From Vibrio aphrogenes (GTDB taxonomy: Bacteria; Pseudomonadota; Gammaproteobacteria; Enterobacterales; Vibrionaceae), in NCBI RefSeq assembly GCF_002157735.2, contig NZ_AP018689.1, positions 2,079,619 to 2,143,618 of the forward strand: a stretch of 64,000 nucleotides of DNA, in the 5' to 3' direction. Both the position numbers and the translations under genes were made by a program. The stretch's first letter is position 1. The number at the start of each line of letters is the position of its first letter. The notes beneath the pieces were generated by a model, which ran no database searches, had not been told where the DNA came from, and saw only the letters and a list, made by a program, of their open reading frames with translations. Positions 1 to 7,757 of the stretch are shown piece by piece.

Positions 1-315
1 ACCTATGGTCAGTCTGCACTTGATTGGATCTTAGGATTGAACCCTTACGATATGTGTATGCTTGATGGCCATGGTCACAATAACCCTGACTACTTGCCAG
101 ACCTTGGGTTCTTCAATGCCAAAGGAGGGGTGTGCAATGGTATCACTGCTGGCTTTGAAGATGAGAGCGACATTGCTTTTAACCCTCCCGCACAAAAAGA
201 TGACATGCTCCAAAACTGGCGCTGGGGCGAACAATGGATCCCACATGGCGCTTGGTATTTATTGGCAATTCTCAGCCAACACTATGCCGAGCTCACCACG
301 AAAGGAGAGCAATAA
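1..315 (+). CDS. GH9 family glycosidase, C-terminal part (cellulase-like / exo-beta-glucosaminidase), truncated by window start
   Basis: Only the last 104 codons are present; the frame is open from base 1 to the TAA at 313-315. The sequence carries the GH9-type ending: a glycine/asparagine-rich NPYDMCMLDG...NNPDY stretch followed by RWGEQWIPHGAWYL, in which the Glu encoded at 229-231 occupies the place of the GH9 catalytic acid. In Vibrio chitin clusters a GH9 protein sits directly before the GlcNAc kinase, and related marine enzymes have been described as exo-beta-glucosaminidases rather than cellulases. That role is inferred here from the neighbours. The stop overlaps the next start (TAATG), so the two genes are probably translationally coupled. 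Confidence 0.8.
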   Translation, partial: TYGQSALDWILGLNPYDMCMLDGHGHNNPDYLPDLGFFNAKGGVCNGITAGFEDESDIAFNPPAQKDDMLQNWRWGEQWIPHGAWYLLAILSQHYAELTTKGEQ

Positions 316-1202
316 TGTCTTATCTTTTCGTAGGCATTGATGGCGGCGGTACCTCTTGTCGAGCGCGCGTTCGCGATCAATCCGGTCACTTAATCGGTGA
401 AGGTAAAAGCGGCAGTGCCAATATTTTACTTGGTATTGAGGTAGCTATGGCCTCGATTCTACAAGCCATTGAACAAGCGCTTGAAGCCACGCCTTTCACC
501 CAAGATGATTATTCTCGCTTACATGTTGGGCTGGCTTTAGCGGCAGCAGAGCAAAAACAAGCGTGGTTACAATTTATGAGCCAACCTCACCCATTTGCCA
601 GCATGGTACTCAATACCGATGCTTATGGCGCTTGTCTTGGAGCTCATCACGGTCAAGATGGTGCCATTATGATTGCTGGAACCGGTTCTTGTGGCTTGTT
701 ATTAAAGCAAGGTCAACAACATGTAGTTGGCGGACGTGAATTTCCGATTTCCGATCTCGGTGGCGGTGCCATCATGGGGCTGCGTTTAATTCAACACACT
801 TTACTTGCGGTCGATGGTATCAAACCCTCAAGCGCGATTACCGATATGGTTTTGCAGCATTTTGAACATGATCTTGATGCGATTGTGGCTTGGTCGAAAA
901 CCGCTCGTCCGTGCGATTATGGCCAGTTTTCACCGAGTATCTTTGCTTGCGCCGCTCAAGGCGATGCCGTTGCAGAAGAGCTGCTGCGACACAGCGCCCA
1001 AGATCTCGACCTCTATCTTAATGCTTTAATTCACAAGGGCGCTGACAAAATCGTCTTAATGGGCGGTATCGGTGAACGTATCCACCCTTGGCTTTCAGCA
1101 GAGGTTTTACCTTATTTAGTCGCCCCTCAATTTGATGCAATCGAAGGGGCGCTAATGATGGCCAATCAGCCACAACATAATTTGTATCCATTGAACCAAT
1201 AA
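315..1202 (+). CDS. N-acetylglucosamine kinase (BadF/BadG/BcrA/BcrD ATPase family)
   Basis: The 295-residue protein should phosphorylate GlcNAc released from chitobiose, giving GlcNAc-6-P in the cytoplasm. It opens with the ASKHA phosphate-1 motif GIDGGGTS (residues 7-14). It has a second nucleotide motif IAGTGSCG in the middle and a DLGGGA stretch, followed by a C-terminal LMGGIGERI adenosine motif. An in-frame reading extends upstream to 234. The ATG at 315 is chosen because it has an AAAGGAG ribosome site about 7 bases away and overlaps the previous stop. A Vibrio homologue has been reported as glucosamine-specific, so glucosamine is an alternative substrate. Confidence 0.88.
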   Translation: MSYLFVGIDGGGTSCRARVRDQSGHLIGEGKSGSANILLGIEVAMASILQAIEQALEATPFTQDDYSRLHVGLALAAAEQKQAWLQFMSQPHPFASMVLNTDAYGACLGAHHGQDGAIMIAGTGSCGLLLKQGQQHVVGGREFPISDLGGGAIMGLRLIQHTLLAVDGIKPSSAITDMVLQHFEHDLDAIVAWSKTARPCDYGQFSPSIFACAAQGDAVAEELLRHSAQDLDLYLNALIHKGADKIVLMGGIGERIHPWLSAEVLPYLVAPQFDAIEGALMMANQPQHNLYPLNQ

Positions 1203-1257
1203 CCATCTTAAAGCAATAACAATAATGACAACTCAACAGGCTTAAAAAGGTAGACAC

Positions 1258-3186
1258 ATGGATTATCGTATTGACCTTGCCGTTCTTGAAGAACAGGAAA
1301 ATTACACTCGTTTTGGCTTAACTTTGCATAATTTAAGCGATGTGGATTTACAACATTGGCAACTTAATGTGAGCTTTCGCCGTTATATTCAGCCAGATAG
1401 CCTAACACAAGGCCGCATTGAACAAGTGGGCGGATTATGCACGTTTATCCCACAAGCGCCACACACACTGGCTGCAAACGCCCATTATTACGTTGAGTTT
1501 GGTTGTCAGACGGCCCCTTTCCAATTATTAAATGATGGGTTTGATGATGCGATTATTCACACTGTCATTCAAAATAAACGCCATAACATCAAGGTTGCCG
1601 TGACCCCGATTGCCTTGAAATCGGCCAACAAACAAAAAACCTACACCCCCAATACTCCCACTAATTATCAAGGGATTATTCCTCGACCTGTCAGCCTTCA
1701 ATTAACGGCAGGAAAGTTTGATTTAGCCCAAAATATTATTTTTCAATCTCATTCAAACCAAAGCAAAGCAGCATTAACTTGGTTGGCGAGTGAGCTCAGC
1801 ACGTTACTGGATAATACGATAAAAATGAGCAGCCAAGGCAACGTTTGCTTTGTCGTCAGCCCTAACTTATCCGATGACGCGTATAAACTTGAAATTCAAC
1901 CACAACAAATTATTCTTGAAGCCAACTCCACCAGCGGCTTTATGTCGGCGTCCGTCACCTTATGGCAATGGATCTGTCGTCAAGTTCACCACGGCGAAAG
2001 CTCGCTACCTTGTGTCATTATTGAAGATAAACCACGCTTTAAGCACCGTGGCATGATGCTAGATTGTGCTCGTCACTTTCATTCGATAGAGACCATTAAG
2101 CGCCTCATTAATCAATTGGCCCAACTCAAATTCAATGTCTTCCATTGGCACTTAACCGATGACGAAGGTTGGCGTATTGAAATTAAAGCCTTACCACAAT
2201 TAACTGAGATTGGCGCTTGGCGTGGATTTGAAACCCCTATTGAACCGCAATATTCTCACTTAGCTGAGCAATACGGCGGCTTTTATACCCAAGCACAGAT
2301 CCGAGACATCGTCCAATACGCCGCAGAGCGTAACATAACCGTGATCCCTGAAATCGATATTCCTGGTCATTGTCGCGCGGCCATCAAATCTTTGCCGGAA
2401 TTATTAGTCGATCCCGAAGACCGCTCCCAATATCGCAGTATTCAGTACTATACCGATAATGTGTTATCGCCAGCGTTAACCGGTACTTACACCTTTATCG
2501 ATACCGTTTTAGAAGAAGTCGCGCAATTATTCCCAGCGCCTTATGTTCATATTGGGGCTGATGAAGTCCCACATGGTGTATGGAGCAATAGCCCGAAATG
2601 CCAAGCGTTAATGGCACAACATGGTTACACCGATCCTAAAGAACTCCAAGGACACTTACTTCGTCACGCCGAACAAAAGCTCGCCTCGCTTGGCAAACGC
2701 ATGATTGGCTGGGAAGAAGTTCAGCATGGAAATAAAGTCAGCAAAGACACCATCGTTTGCTCATGGCTTAGTGAAAAAGCAGGATTGGAAGGAGCTGAAA
2801 AAGGCTTCGATATTATCTTACAACCCGCGCAATACACTTATTTAGATATCGTACAAGACCATAACAGTGAAGAGCTGGGCGTCAATTGGGCAGGAGTCAC
2901 GCCATTAGAAAAAGCCTATTCCTATGAACCGTTATCAGAACTTGCGCCAGACGATCCTCGCCGTCAACACATCTTTGGTGTTCAGTGCGGCTTATGGTGC
3001 GAAGTCATCGATCAGCAAAATCGTATCGACCACATGCTTTATCCACGTTTATTAGCAATGGCTGAAGCGTGTTGGACGGATAGAAAACAACGAGATTGGG
3101 CTGATTTTTTAGCCCGCCTCAATGGGCATTTACCCACTTTAATTCACCAAGGCATTCAATTTCGCCCTTGGTATCAAGCAGATTAG
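1258..3186 (+). CDS. Beta-N-acetylhexosaminidase, GH20
   Basis: A 642-residue cytoplasmic hexosaminidase that would cleave terminal GlcNAc from chitobiose or longer chitin oligomers. No signal peptide is visible. Residues 1-130 resemble the carbohydrate-binding-like N-terminal domain, then a GH20b domain, then the catalytic barrel from about residue 265. Barrel motifs include FHWHLTDDEGWRIE and the catalytic Asp-Glu pair D435-E436 in HIGADEVPHG, as needed for substrate-assisted catalysis. AAGG lies 7 bases before the ATG. It sits between the GlcNAc kinase and chitobiose phosphorylase genes, so hydrolytic and phosphorolytic routes appear to be encoded side by side. Confidence 0.92.
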   Translation: MDYRIDLAVLEEQENYTRFGLTLHNLSDVDLQHWQLNVSFRRYIQPDSLTQGRIEQVGGLCTFIPQAPHTLAANAHYYVEFGCQTAPFQLLNDGFDDAIIHTVIQNKRHNIKVAVTPIALKSANKQKTYTPNTPTNYQGIIPRPVSLQLTAGKFDLAQNIIFQSHSNQSKAALTWLASELSTLLDNTIKMSSQGNVCFVVSPNLSDDAYKLEIQPQQIILEANSTSGFMSASVTLWQWICRQVHHGESSLPCVIIEDKPRFKHRGMMLDCARHFHSIETIKRLINQLAQLKFNVFHWHLTDDEGWRIEIKALPQLTEIGAWRGFETPIEPQYSHLAEQYGGFYTQAQIRDIVQYAAERNITVIPEIDIPGHCRAAIKSLPELLVDPEDRSQYRSIQYYTDNVLSPALTGTYTFIDTVLEEVAQLFPAPYVHIGADEVPHGVWSNSPKCQALMAQHGYTDPKELQGHLLRHAEQKLASLGKRMIGWEEVQHGNKVSKDTIVCSWLSEKAGLEGAEKGFDIILQPAQYTYLDIVQDHNSEELGVNWAGVTPLEKAYSYEPLSELAPDDPRRQHIFGVQCGLWCEVIDQQNRIDHMLYPRLLAMAEACWTDRKQRDWADFLARLNGHLPTLIHQGIQFRPWYQAD

Positions 3187-3251
3187 CAATTTACCCACCG
3201 AGCGGTGTGAATATCGCAATGTCGGTGTTTAATTTAAGAAAGGAATACAAT

Positions 3252-5657
3252 ATGAAATACGGCTTTTTCGATAATGACAACCGTGAGTACGTCATCACTC
3301 GTCCAGACGTACCTGCGCCATGGACTAACTATTTAGGCACGGAAAAGTTTTGTACCGTGATTTCTCACAATGCTGGTGGTTACTCATTTTATAACTCCCC
3401 TGAGTATAATCGTGTCACCAAATTCCGCCCTAATGCCTCTTTCGACCGTCCTGGACATTATGTGTATTTACGTGATGATGAAACGGGCGATTATTGGTCT
3501 ATCTCATGGCAACCTGTTGCTAAAAGCCTAGATCAAGCGACGTATGAAGTCCGTCATGGCTTGTCATATTCTAAATTTAAATGTGACTATAACGGCATTA
3601 CAGCGACTAAAACCTTATTCGTTCCCAAAGATGAAGACGCTGAAATTTGGGATGTGGTGATTAAAAATACCGGTGACAAACCGCGTACCATTAGTGCTTT
3701 CTCATTTGTTGAATTTTCATTTAGCCATATTCAATCGGATAACCAAAACCATCAGATGTCACTGTATTCTGCAGGAACGGCTTATCGCACTGGGGTGATC
3801 GAATACGATCTTTACTACAACACCAATGATTTCGAAGGCTTTTACTACTTAGCTTCAACCTTTGATCCAGATTCCTATGACGGTCAGCGTGACAGCTTTT
3901 TAGGCTTATACCGTGATGAAGCTAACCCTATTGCTGTAGAAAAAGGCCAATGCTCAAATTCCGCGCAAACCTGTTATAACCATTGTGGCTCTTTGCATAA
4001 ACAATTTATCATCCAACCGGGTGAAGAAATTCGCTTTGCTTACCTGCTCGGTATCGGTAAAGGCAATGGCGACAAGCTACGTGCCAAATACCAAGATCTT
4101 AGCAATATCGATGCTGCGTTTGCGGGTATAAAGGCTCACTGGGATGAGCGTTGTAACAAGTTCCAAGTCAAATCGCCTAATGAAGGTTTGGATACCATGA
4201 TCAACGCATGGACACTCTACCAAGCAGAAACCTGTGTAGTATGGTCACGCTTTGCTTCTTTCATTGAGGTAGGTGGCCGTACTGGTCTTGGCTATCGTGA
4301 CACAGCTCAAGATGCGATTTCGGTTCCGCATGCCAACCCAACAATGACGCGCAAACGCTTAGTCGATCTCCTACGCGGCCAAGTGAAAGCAGGTTACGGT
4401 CTGCACTTGTTTGATCCAGATTGGTTCGATCCAGAAAAAGCCGATGTCAAACCTTCAAAATCGCCAACCGTGGTTCCTACCCCAAGCGATGAAGATAAGA
4501 TCCACGGCATTGAAGATACCTGTTCTGACGATCATTTATGGTTGGTTCCCACCATTTGTAAATACGTTATGGAAACCGGTGAGCAAAGCTTCTTTGATGA
4601 AGTGATCCCGTATGCCGATGGTGGTAATGCTACCGTCTACGAACACATGAAAGCGGCCTTAGATTTCTCGGCAGAATATGTGGGTAACACCGGTATTTGT
4701 AAAGGTTTACGTGCCGACTGGAATGACTGCTTAAACTTAGGTGGCGGCGAATCATCTATGGTGTCCTTCCTCCATTATTGGGCACTGCAAGAGTTTATCG
4801 AATTAGCCAAATACTTAGGTAACACCGACGATGTCGACAAATACAGCACCATGGCTGAAGGGGTACGTCATGCTTGCGAAACCCACTTATGGGATGACGA
4901 AGGCGGTTGGTATATTCGTGGCCTAACCAAAAATGGCGACAAAATCGGTACCGCTAAGCAAACCGAAGGAAAGATTCACTTAGAATCGAATACGCTGGCC
5001 GTTCTGTCTGGCGCGGTATCTCAAGAGCGTGGCGAACGTGCCATGGATTCTGTCGATGAACATTTATATTCACCTTACGGCCTACACTTGAATGCTCCAT
5101 CTTTTGCTACCCCAAATGATGACATTGGTTTTGTTACTCGTGTGTATCAAGGCGTGAAAGAAAATGGCGCGATCTTCTCGCATCCCAACCCTTGGGCGTG
5201 GGTTGCCGAAGCCAAACTTGGCCGTGGTGATAAAGCGATGAAATTCTACGACGCCTTAAACCCTTACAACCAAAATGACATGATCGAAACGCGCATTGCA
5301 GAACCTTATTCTTATGTGCAATTCATCATGGGTCGCGATCACCAAGATCATGGTCGTGCTAACCATCCATGGTTAACCGGTACTTCCGGATGGGCTTACT
5401 TTGCGGTTACAAACTTCATTCTTGGCGTGCGTACTGGATTTGAAGGCCTAACCGTCGATCCTTGTATTCCTACCGCTTGGCCTGGTTTTGAAGTGACCCG
5501 TCAATGGCGTGGTGCGACATATAAGATTACGGTACAAAACCCGAATCAAGTTAGCAAAGGGGTGGCATCAATGACCTTAAATGGTCAAGCAATTGAAGGT
5601 GCTATTCCGGTACAAGCGGCTGGTAGCATCAACGAAGTTGTGGTGATTTTAGGTTAG
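3252..5657 (+). CDS. chbP: N,N'-diacetylchitobiose phosphorylase, GH94
   Basis: This enzyme splits chitobiose with phosphate into GlcNAc-1-phosphate and GlcNAc. The start at 3252 (MKYGFFDNDNREYVITRP) gives 801 residues, the length of characterised Vibrio chitobiose phosphorylases. The reading frame is open back to 3168 but that extension overlaps the preceding gene. The catalytic general acid falls at D492 in ADWNDCLNL, the same number as in the Vibrio proteolyticus enzyme. An N-terminal beta-sandwich is followed by an alpha/alpha-barrel. GAAAGGAAT lies upstream of the start. Immediately after the stop comes a GTCTCGG array and then a phosphohexomutase that can use the GlcNAc-1-P product. Confidence 0.95.
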   Translation: MKYGFFDNDNREYVITRPDVPAPWTNYLGTEKFCTVISHNAGGYSFYNSPEYNRVTKFRPNASFDRPGHYVYLRDDETGDYWSISWQPVAKSLDQATYEVRHGLSYSKFKCDYNGITATKTLFVPKDEDAEIWDVVIKNTGDKPRTISAFSFVEFSFSHIQSDNQNHQMSLYSAGTAYRTGVIEYDLYYNTNDFEGFYYLASTFDPDSYDGQRDSFLGLYRDEANPIAVEKGQCSNSAQTCYNHCGSLHKQFIIQPGEEIRFAYLLGIGKGNGDKLRAKYQDLSNIDAAFAGIKAHWDERCNKFQVKSPNEGLDTMINAWTLYQAETCVVWSRFASFIEVGGRTGLGYRDTAQDAISVPHANPTMTRKRLVDLLRGQVKAGYGLHLFDPDWFDPEKADVKPSKSPTVVPTPSDEDKIHGIEDTCSDDHLWLVPTICKYVMETGEQSFFDEVIPYADGGNATVYEHMKAALDFSAEYVGNTGICKGLRADWNDCLNLGGGESSMVSFLHYWALQEFIELAKYLGNTDDVDKYSTMAEGVRHACETHLWDDEGGWYIRGLTKNGDKIGTAKQTEGKIHLESNTLAVLSGAVSQERGERAMDSVDEHLYSPYGLHLNAPSFATPNDDIGFVTRVYQGVKENGAIFSHPNPWAWVAEAKLGRGDKAMKFYDALNPYNQNDMIETRIAEPYSYVQFIMGRDHQDHGRANHPWLTGTSGWAYFAVTNFILGVRTGFEGLTVDPCIPTAWPGFEVTRQWRGATYKITVQNPNQVSKGVASMTLNGQAIEGAIPVQAAGSINEVVVILG

Positions 5658-5660
5658 TTA

Positions 5661-5737
5661 GTCTCGGGTCTCGGGTCTCGGGTCTCGGGTCTCGGGTCTC
5701 GGGTCTCGGGTCTCGGGTCTCGGGTCTCGGGTCTCGG
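5661..5737. repeat. Tandem array: 11 perfect copies of the 7-bp unit GTCTCGG
   Basis: Eleven uninterrupted identical heptamers follow the chitobiose phosphorylase stop by three bases and end about 95 bases before the phosphohexomutase start. The unit length is not a multiple of three and no gene reads through it on the plus strand. The array adds no T-run or clear stem. Related CTCG/ACTCGA words occur in other spacers of this window. Confidence 0.97.
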
Positions 5738-5832
5738 AGAAAGCTTAAAAAACTTTGAGTTTCCAAGCAATAATTTCGAGCCACGAGTAACGAGCATTCG
5801 TTCTTTTTCGGCTCTTTTAAAAGGATGTCATT

Positions 5833-7245
5833 ATGATCAAATTTGGAACCGGTGGCTGGCGCGCCTTTATTGGCGAAGAGTTTACCCAAGCCAATGTGCG
5901 TTTAGTCGCGCAAGCGCTTGCCAACATCATCAATCATGAAAATGCCGCCGAAAATGGCTTTGTGATTGGTTATGACCGTCGCTTTTTATCGGATAAAGCC
6001 GCCAAGTGGTTTGCTGAAGTATTAGCGGCCAATGGCGTAAAAGTCAGCTTTATTAATCGCTTTGTTCCCACCCCTATTGTGATGTTCAAAGCCAAAGCCA
6101 TGAACTGCCATTATTCCGCTTGTATTACCGCCTCACACAACCCTGCCGATTACAACGGCATCAAAGTGTTTATTCAAGGTGGTCGTGATGCCGACGAAGT
6201 GATCACACAAAAAATAGAAGCGCAAATCGCAGTTTTAAACCCCGCCGATGTGCAAGTAATGGAGTTTGATGATGCCTTAGAAAATGGCAGTATCGAAATC
6301 ATTAACCCAATGAACGAGTTCGTGGATTCGATCATTAATGCCATTGATATGGAATCGATCAAAAAAGCCAACTTACGCGTCTTGATTGACCCGATGTTTG
6401 GGGTCGCCAAAAATGCCTTACAAACGGTGTTGATCAATGGTCGTTGTGATGTCGATGTCATTAATGACGGTGAAAATCCATCATTTGGTGGCTTAATGCC
6501 ATCACCAAGCGCTGCCACCTTATATCGATTAAAACACTTAGTCGCGGCCGAAGGTTACGACATTGGCATTGGGACAGATGGCGATGCCGACCGCTTAGGG
6601 ATCATCGATGAAAAAGGTAACTTCATTCACCCCAATGAAGTCCTGATCTTGTTGTATTATTACCTACTTGAATACAAAGGTTGGAAAGGCTCGGTGGTAC
6701 GTAATATTGCCACCACTCACCTATTAGATAAAATTGCCGCCGATCATGGAGAGAAAAGCTTTGAGGTTCCAGTAGGCTTTAAACACATTAGTAGCCAAAT
6801 GGAAGCCGACGACTCTTTAATTGGCGGGGAAAGTTCGGGTGGATTAACCATTCGTGGCCACATCAAAGGCAAAGATGGTGTGTTTGCTTCCAGCTTATTG
6901 GTTGAGATGATCAGCGTGACAGGCAAGAAATTGTCAGAAATGCTCGATGAAATCTACAGCAAATATGGCTACGCCTACACAGCCGAGGGCGATTGCACCT
7001 TTAAAGCCTCACAAAAACAAGCGCTGTACAACAAAATCTACGTTGAAAAACAGCTGCCTGAATTTGAATATGAGGTAGAAAGAGTCAGCTATGACGATGG
7101 TGCGAAAGTCTACTTCAAAAATGGCGGCTGGGTAATTGCTCGCTTCTCAGGCACCGAACCGCTGTTGCGCATTTTCTCGGAAATGGCCGACCAACCAACA
7201 GCAGAAAGTGTTGTTGCACAAATGAAGATGTTTTTAGCGTTATAG
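5833..7245 (+). CDS. Phosphohexomutase (phosphoglucomutase/phosphomannomutase family), probable GlcNAc-1-P to GlcNAc-6-P mutase
   Basis: A 470-residue alpha-D-phosphohexomutase. The phosphoserine loop TASHNP has S101. The metal loop DGDADR has D249, D251 and D253. The sugar loop is GGESSGG and the phosphate loop RFSGTEPLLRIF is near the C-terminus, so all four domains are present. AAAAGG lies 8 bases before the ATG. Its place as the last gene of the chitobiose operon suggests that it converts the GlcNAc-1-P made by the phosphorylase into GlcNAc-6-P for NagA/NagB. A general PGM/PMM activity is the alternative. A spacer with the GTCTCGG array separates it from the gene before. Confidence 0.9.
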   Translation: MIKFGTGGWRAFIGEEFTQANVRLVAQALANIINHENAAENGFVIGYDRRFLSDKAAKWFAEVLAANGVKVSFINRFVPTPIVMFKAKAMNCHYSACITASHNPADYNGIKVFIQGGRDADEVITQKIEAQIAVLNPADVQVMEFDDALENGSIEIINPMNEFVDSIINAIDMESIKKANLRVLIDPMFGVAKNALQTVLINGRCDVDVINDGENPSFGGLMPSPSAATLYRLKHLVAAEGYDIGIGTDGDADRLGIIDEKGNFIHPNEVLILLYYYLLEYKGWKGSVVRNIATTHLLDKIAADHGEKSFEVPVGFKHISSQMEADDSLIGGESSGGLTIRGHIKGKDGVFASSLLVEMISVTGKKLSEMLDEIYSKYGYAYTAEGDCTFKASQKQALYNKIYVEKQLPEFEYEVERVSYDDGAKVYFKNGGWVIARFSGTEPLLRIFSEMADQPTAESVVAQMKMFLAL

Positions 7246-7255
7246 AAGATAAGTT

Positions 7256-7275
7256 GCTAGGTTCGAGTGCCTAGC
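7256..7275. repeat. Small hairpin GCTAGG-N8-CCTAGC, copy of a dispersed CTAGG/TTCGAGT repeat
   Basis: A 6-bp perfect stem flanks the loop TTCGAGTG. The same stem-and-loop in inverted orientation occurs at 7563-7580, and a degenerate one at about 44753-44770. The loop mimics a tRNA T-loop, but no tRNA surrounds it. Confidence 0.6.
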
Positions 7276-7290
7276 TTCTAGCTTTGGAAG

Positions 7291-7319
7291 AGATCGTGGT
7301 GAGAGCTGCGGTCTTTTTT
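7291..7319 (+). terminator. Rho-independent terminator of the chitobiose operon
   Basis: AGATCGT and GCGGTCT form a 7-bp stem with two G-U pairs around a 10-base loop and are followed directly by six T residues. The hairpin lies 45 bases after the phosphohexomutase stop. Confidence 0.6.
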
Positions 7320-7343
7320 ATTAATCTCATGACTCGCAGCCTC

Positions 7344-7503
7344 TATACCCAAGTGACTTCAAGATGCAGAATTCAGAGCTATCATCCAAACCTTTAGGCA
7401 AGGAAGATTGGCGAAGGAATGTAGCCACCTTTCAAACCAATCTGACGCGGCATAAAGGTTTGAATGAAGCTCCCGAAGGGCAAGTTAAAGTTACTTGGGT
7501 ATA
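7344..7503. mobile_element. MITE-like element of about 160 bp with TATACCCAAGT terminal inverted repeats
   Basis: The left end TATACCCAAGTGACTT matches the reverse complement of the right end (TATACCCAAGTAACTT) at 15 of 16 positions. Inside, CAAACCTTTA (7387-7396) and TAAAGGTTTG (7453-7462) form a second perfect inverted repeat, so the element can fold into a long interrupted hairpin. It has no coding capacity. Elements with these ends are familiar from Vibrio intergenic regions. I could not confirm a target-site duplication. Degenerate ends of similar sequence appear at 16527 and 48234. Confidence 0.65.
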
Positions 7504-7554
7504 AACATGTCATCTTGGAGATGAAAAGTTCTCCACCACCAAAAGCGCCCCCCT

Positions 7555-7584
7555 CCTAGGAACTAGGGACTCGAACCTAGGAAC
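7555..7584. repeat. Intergenic repeat: CCTAGGAAC direct repeat enclosing CTAGG-N8-CCTAG hairpin
   Basis: CCTAGGAAC occurs at 7555-7563 and 7576-7584. Between them the sequence AACTAGGGACTCGAA (7561-7575) recurs exactly at 44752-44766. The stretch 7563-7580 is a CTAGG/CCTAG stem with loop GACTCGAA, the inverse of the hairpin at 7256. Confidence 0.6.
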
Positions 7585-7757
7585 CCATCTACTCATTAGA
7601 AAATCTAATCCATTACATTGATTTTCATCTTGCGAATAACATCACATTTCGATTGATGAAACGGTGCCTTAGCACTACCATCCCCAGCATAAACAAGGTC
7701 ATTTATTTTGATCATTTCCCTTATCAATACTTAATCATTTTTTACTGGAGAAAATGC

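Noticed and set aside
234..314. N-terminal extension of the GlcNAc kinase
   Set aside because: It overlaps the GH9 gene in another frame; the ribosome site and the ASKHA motif position support 315.
5629..5889. Minus-strand open frame of 86 codons with repeating DPRPETR residues
   Set aside because: It is the translation of the GTCTCGG array on the reverse strand. The heptamer has no stop in any frame, the rest overlaps the phosphohexomutase, and there is no ribosome site.
7563..7580. tRNA T-arm lookalike (GGTTCGAGTCC on the minus strand)
   Set aside because: The loop is eight bases, not seven, and there is no acceptor stem, D-arm, anticodon arm or CCA around it. It is an intergenic repeat.
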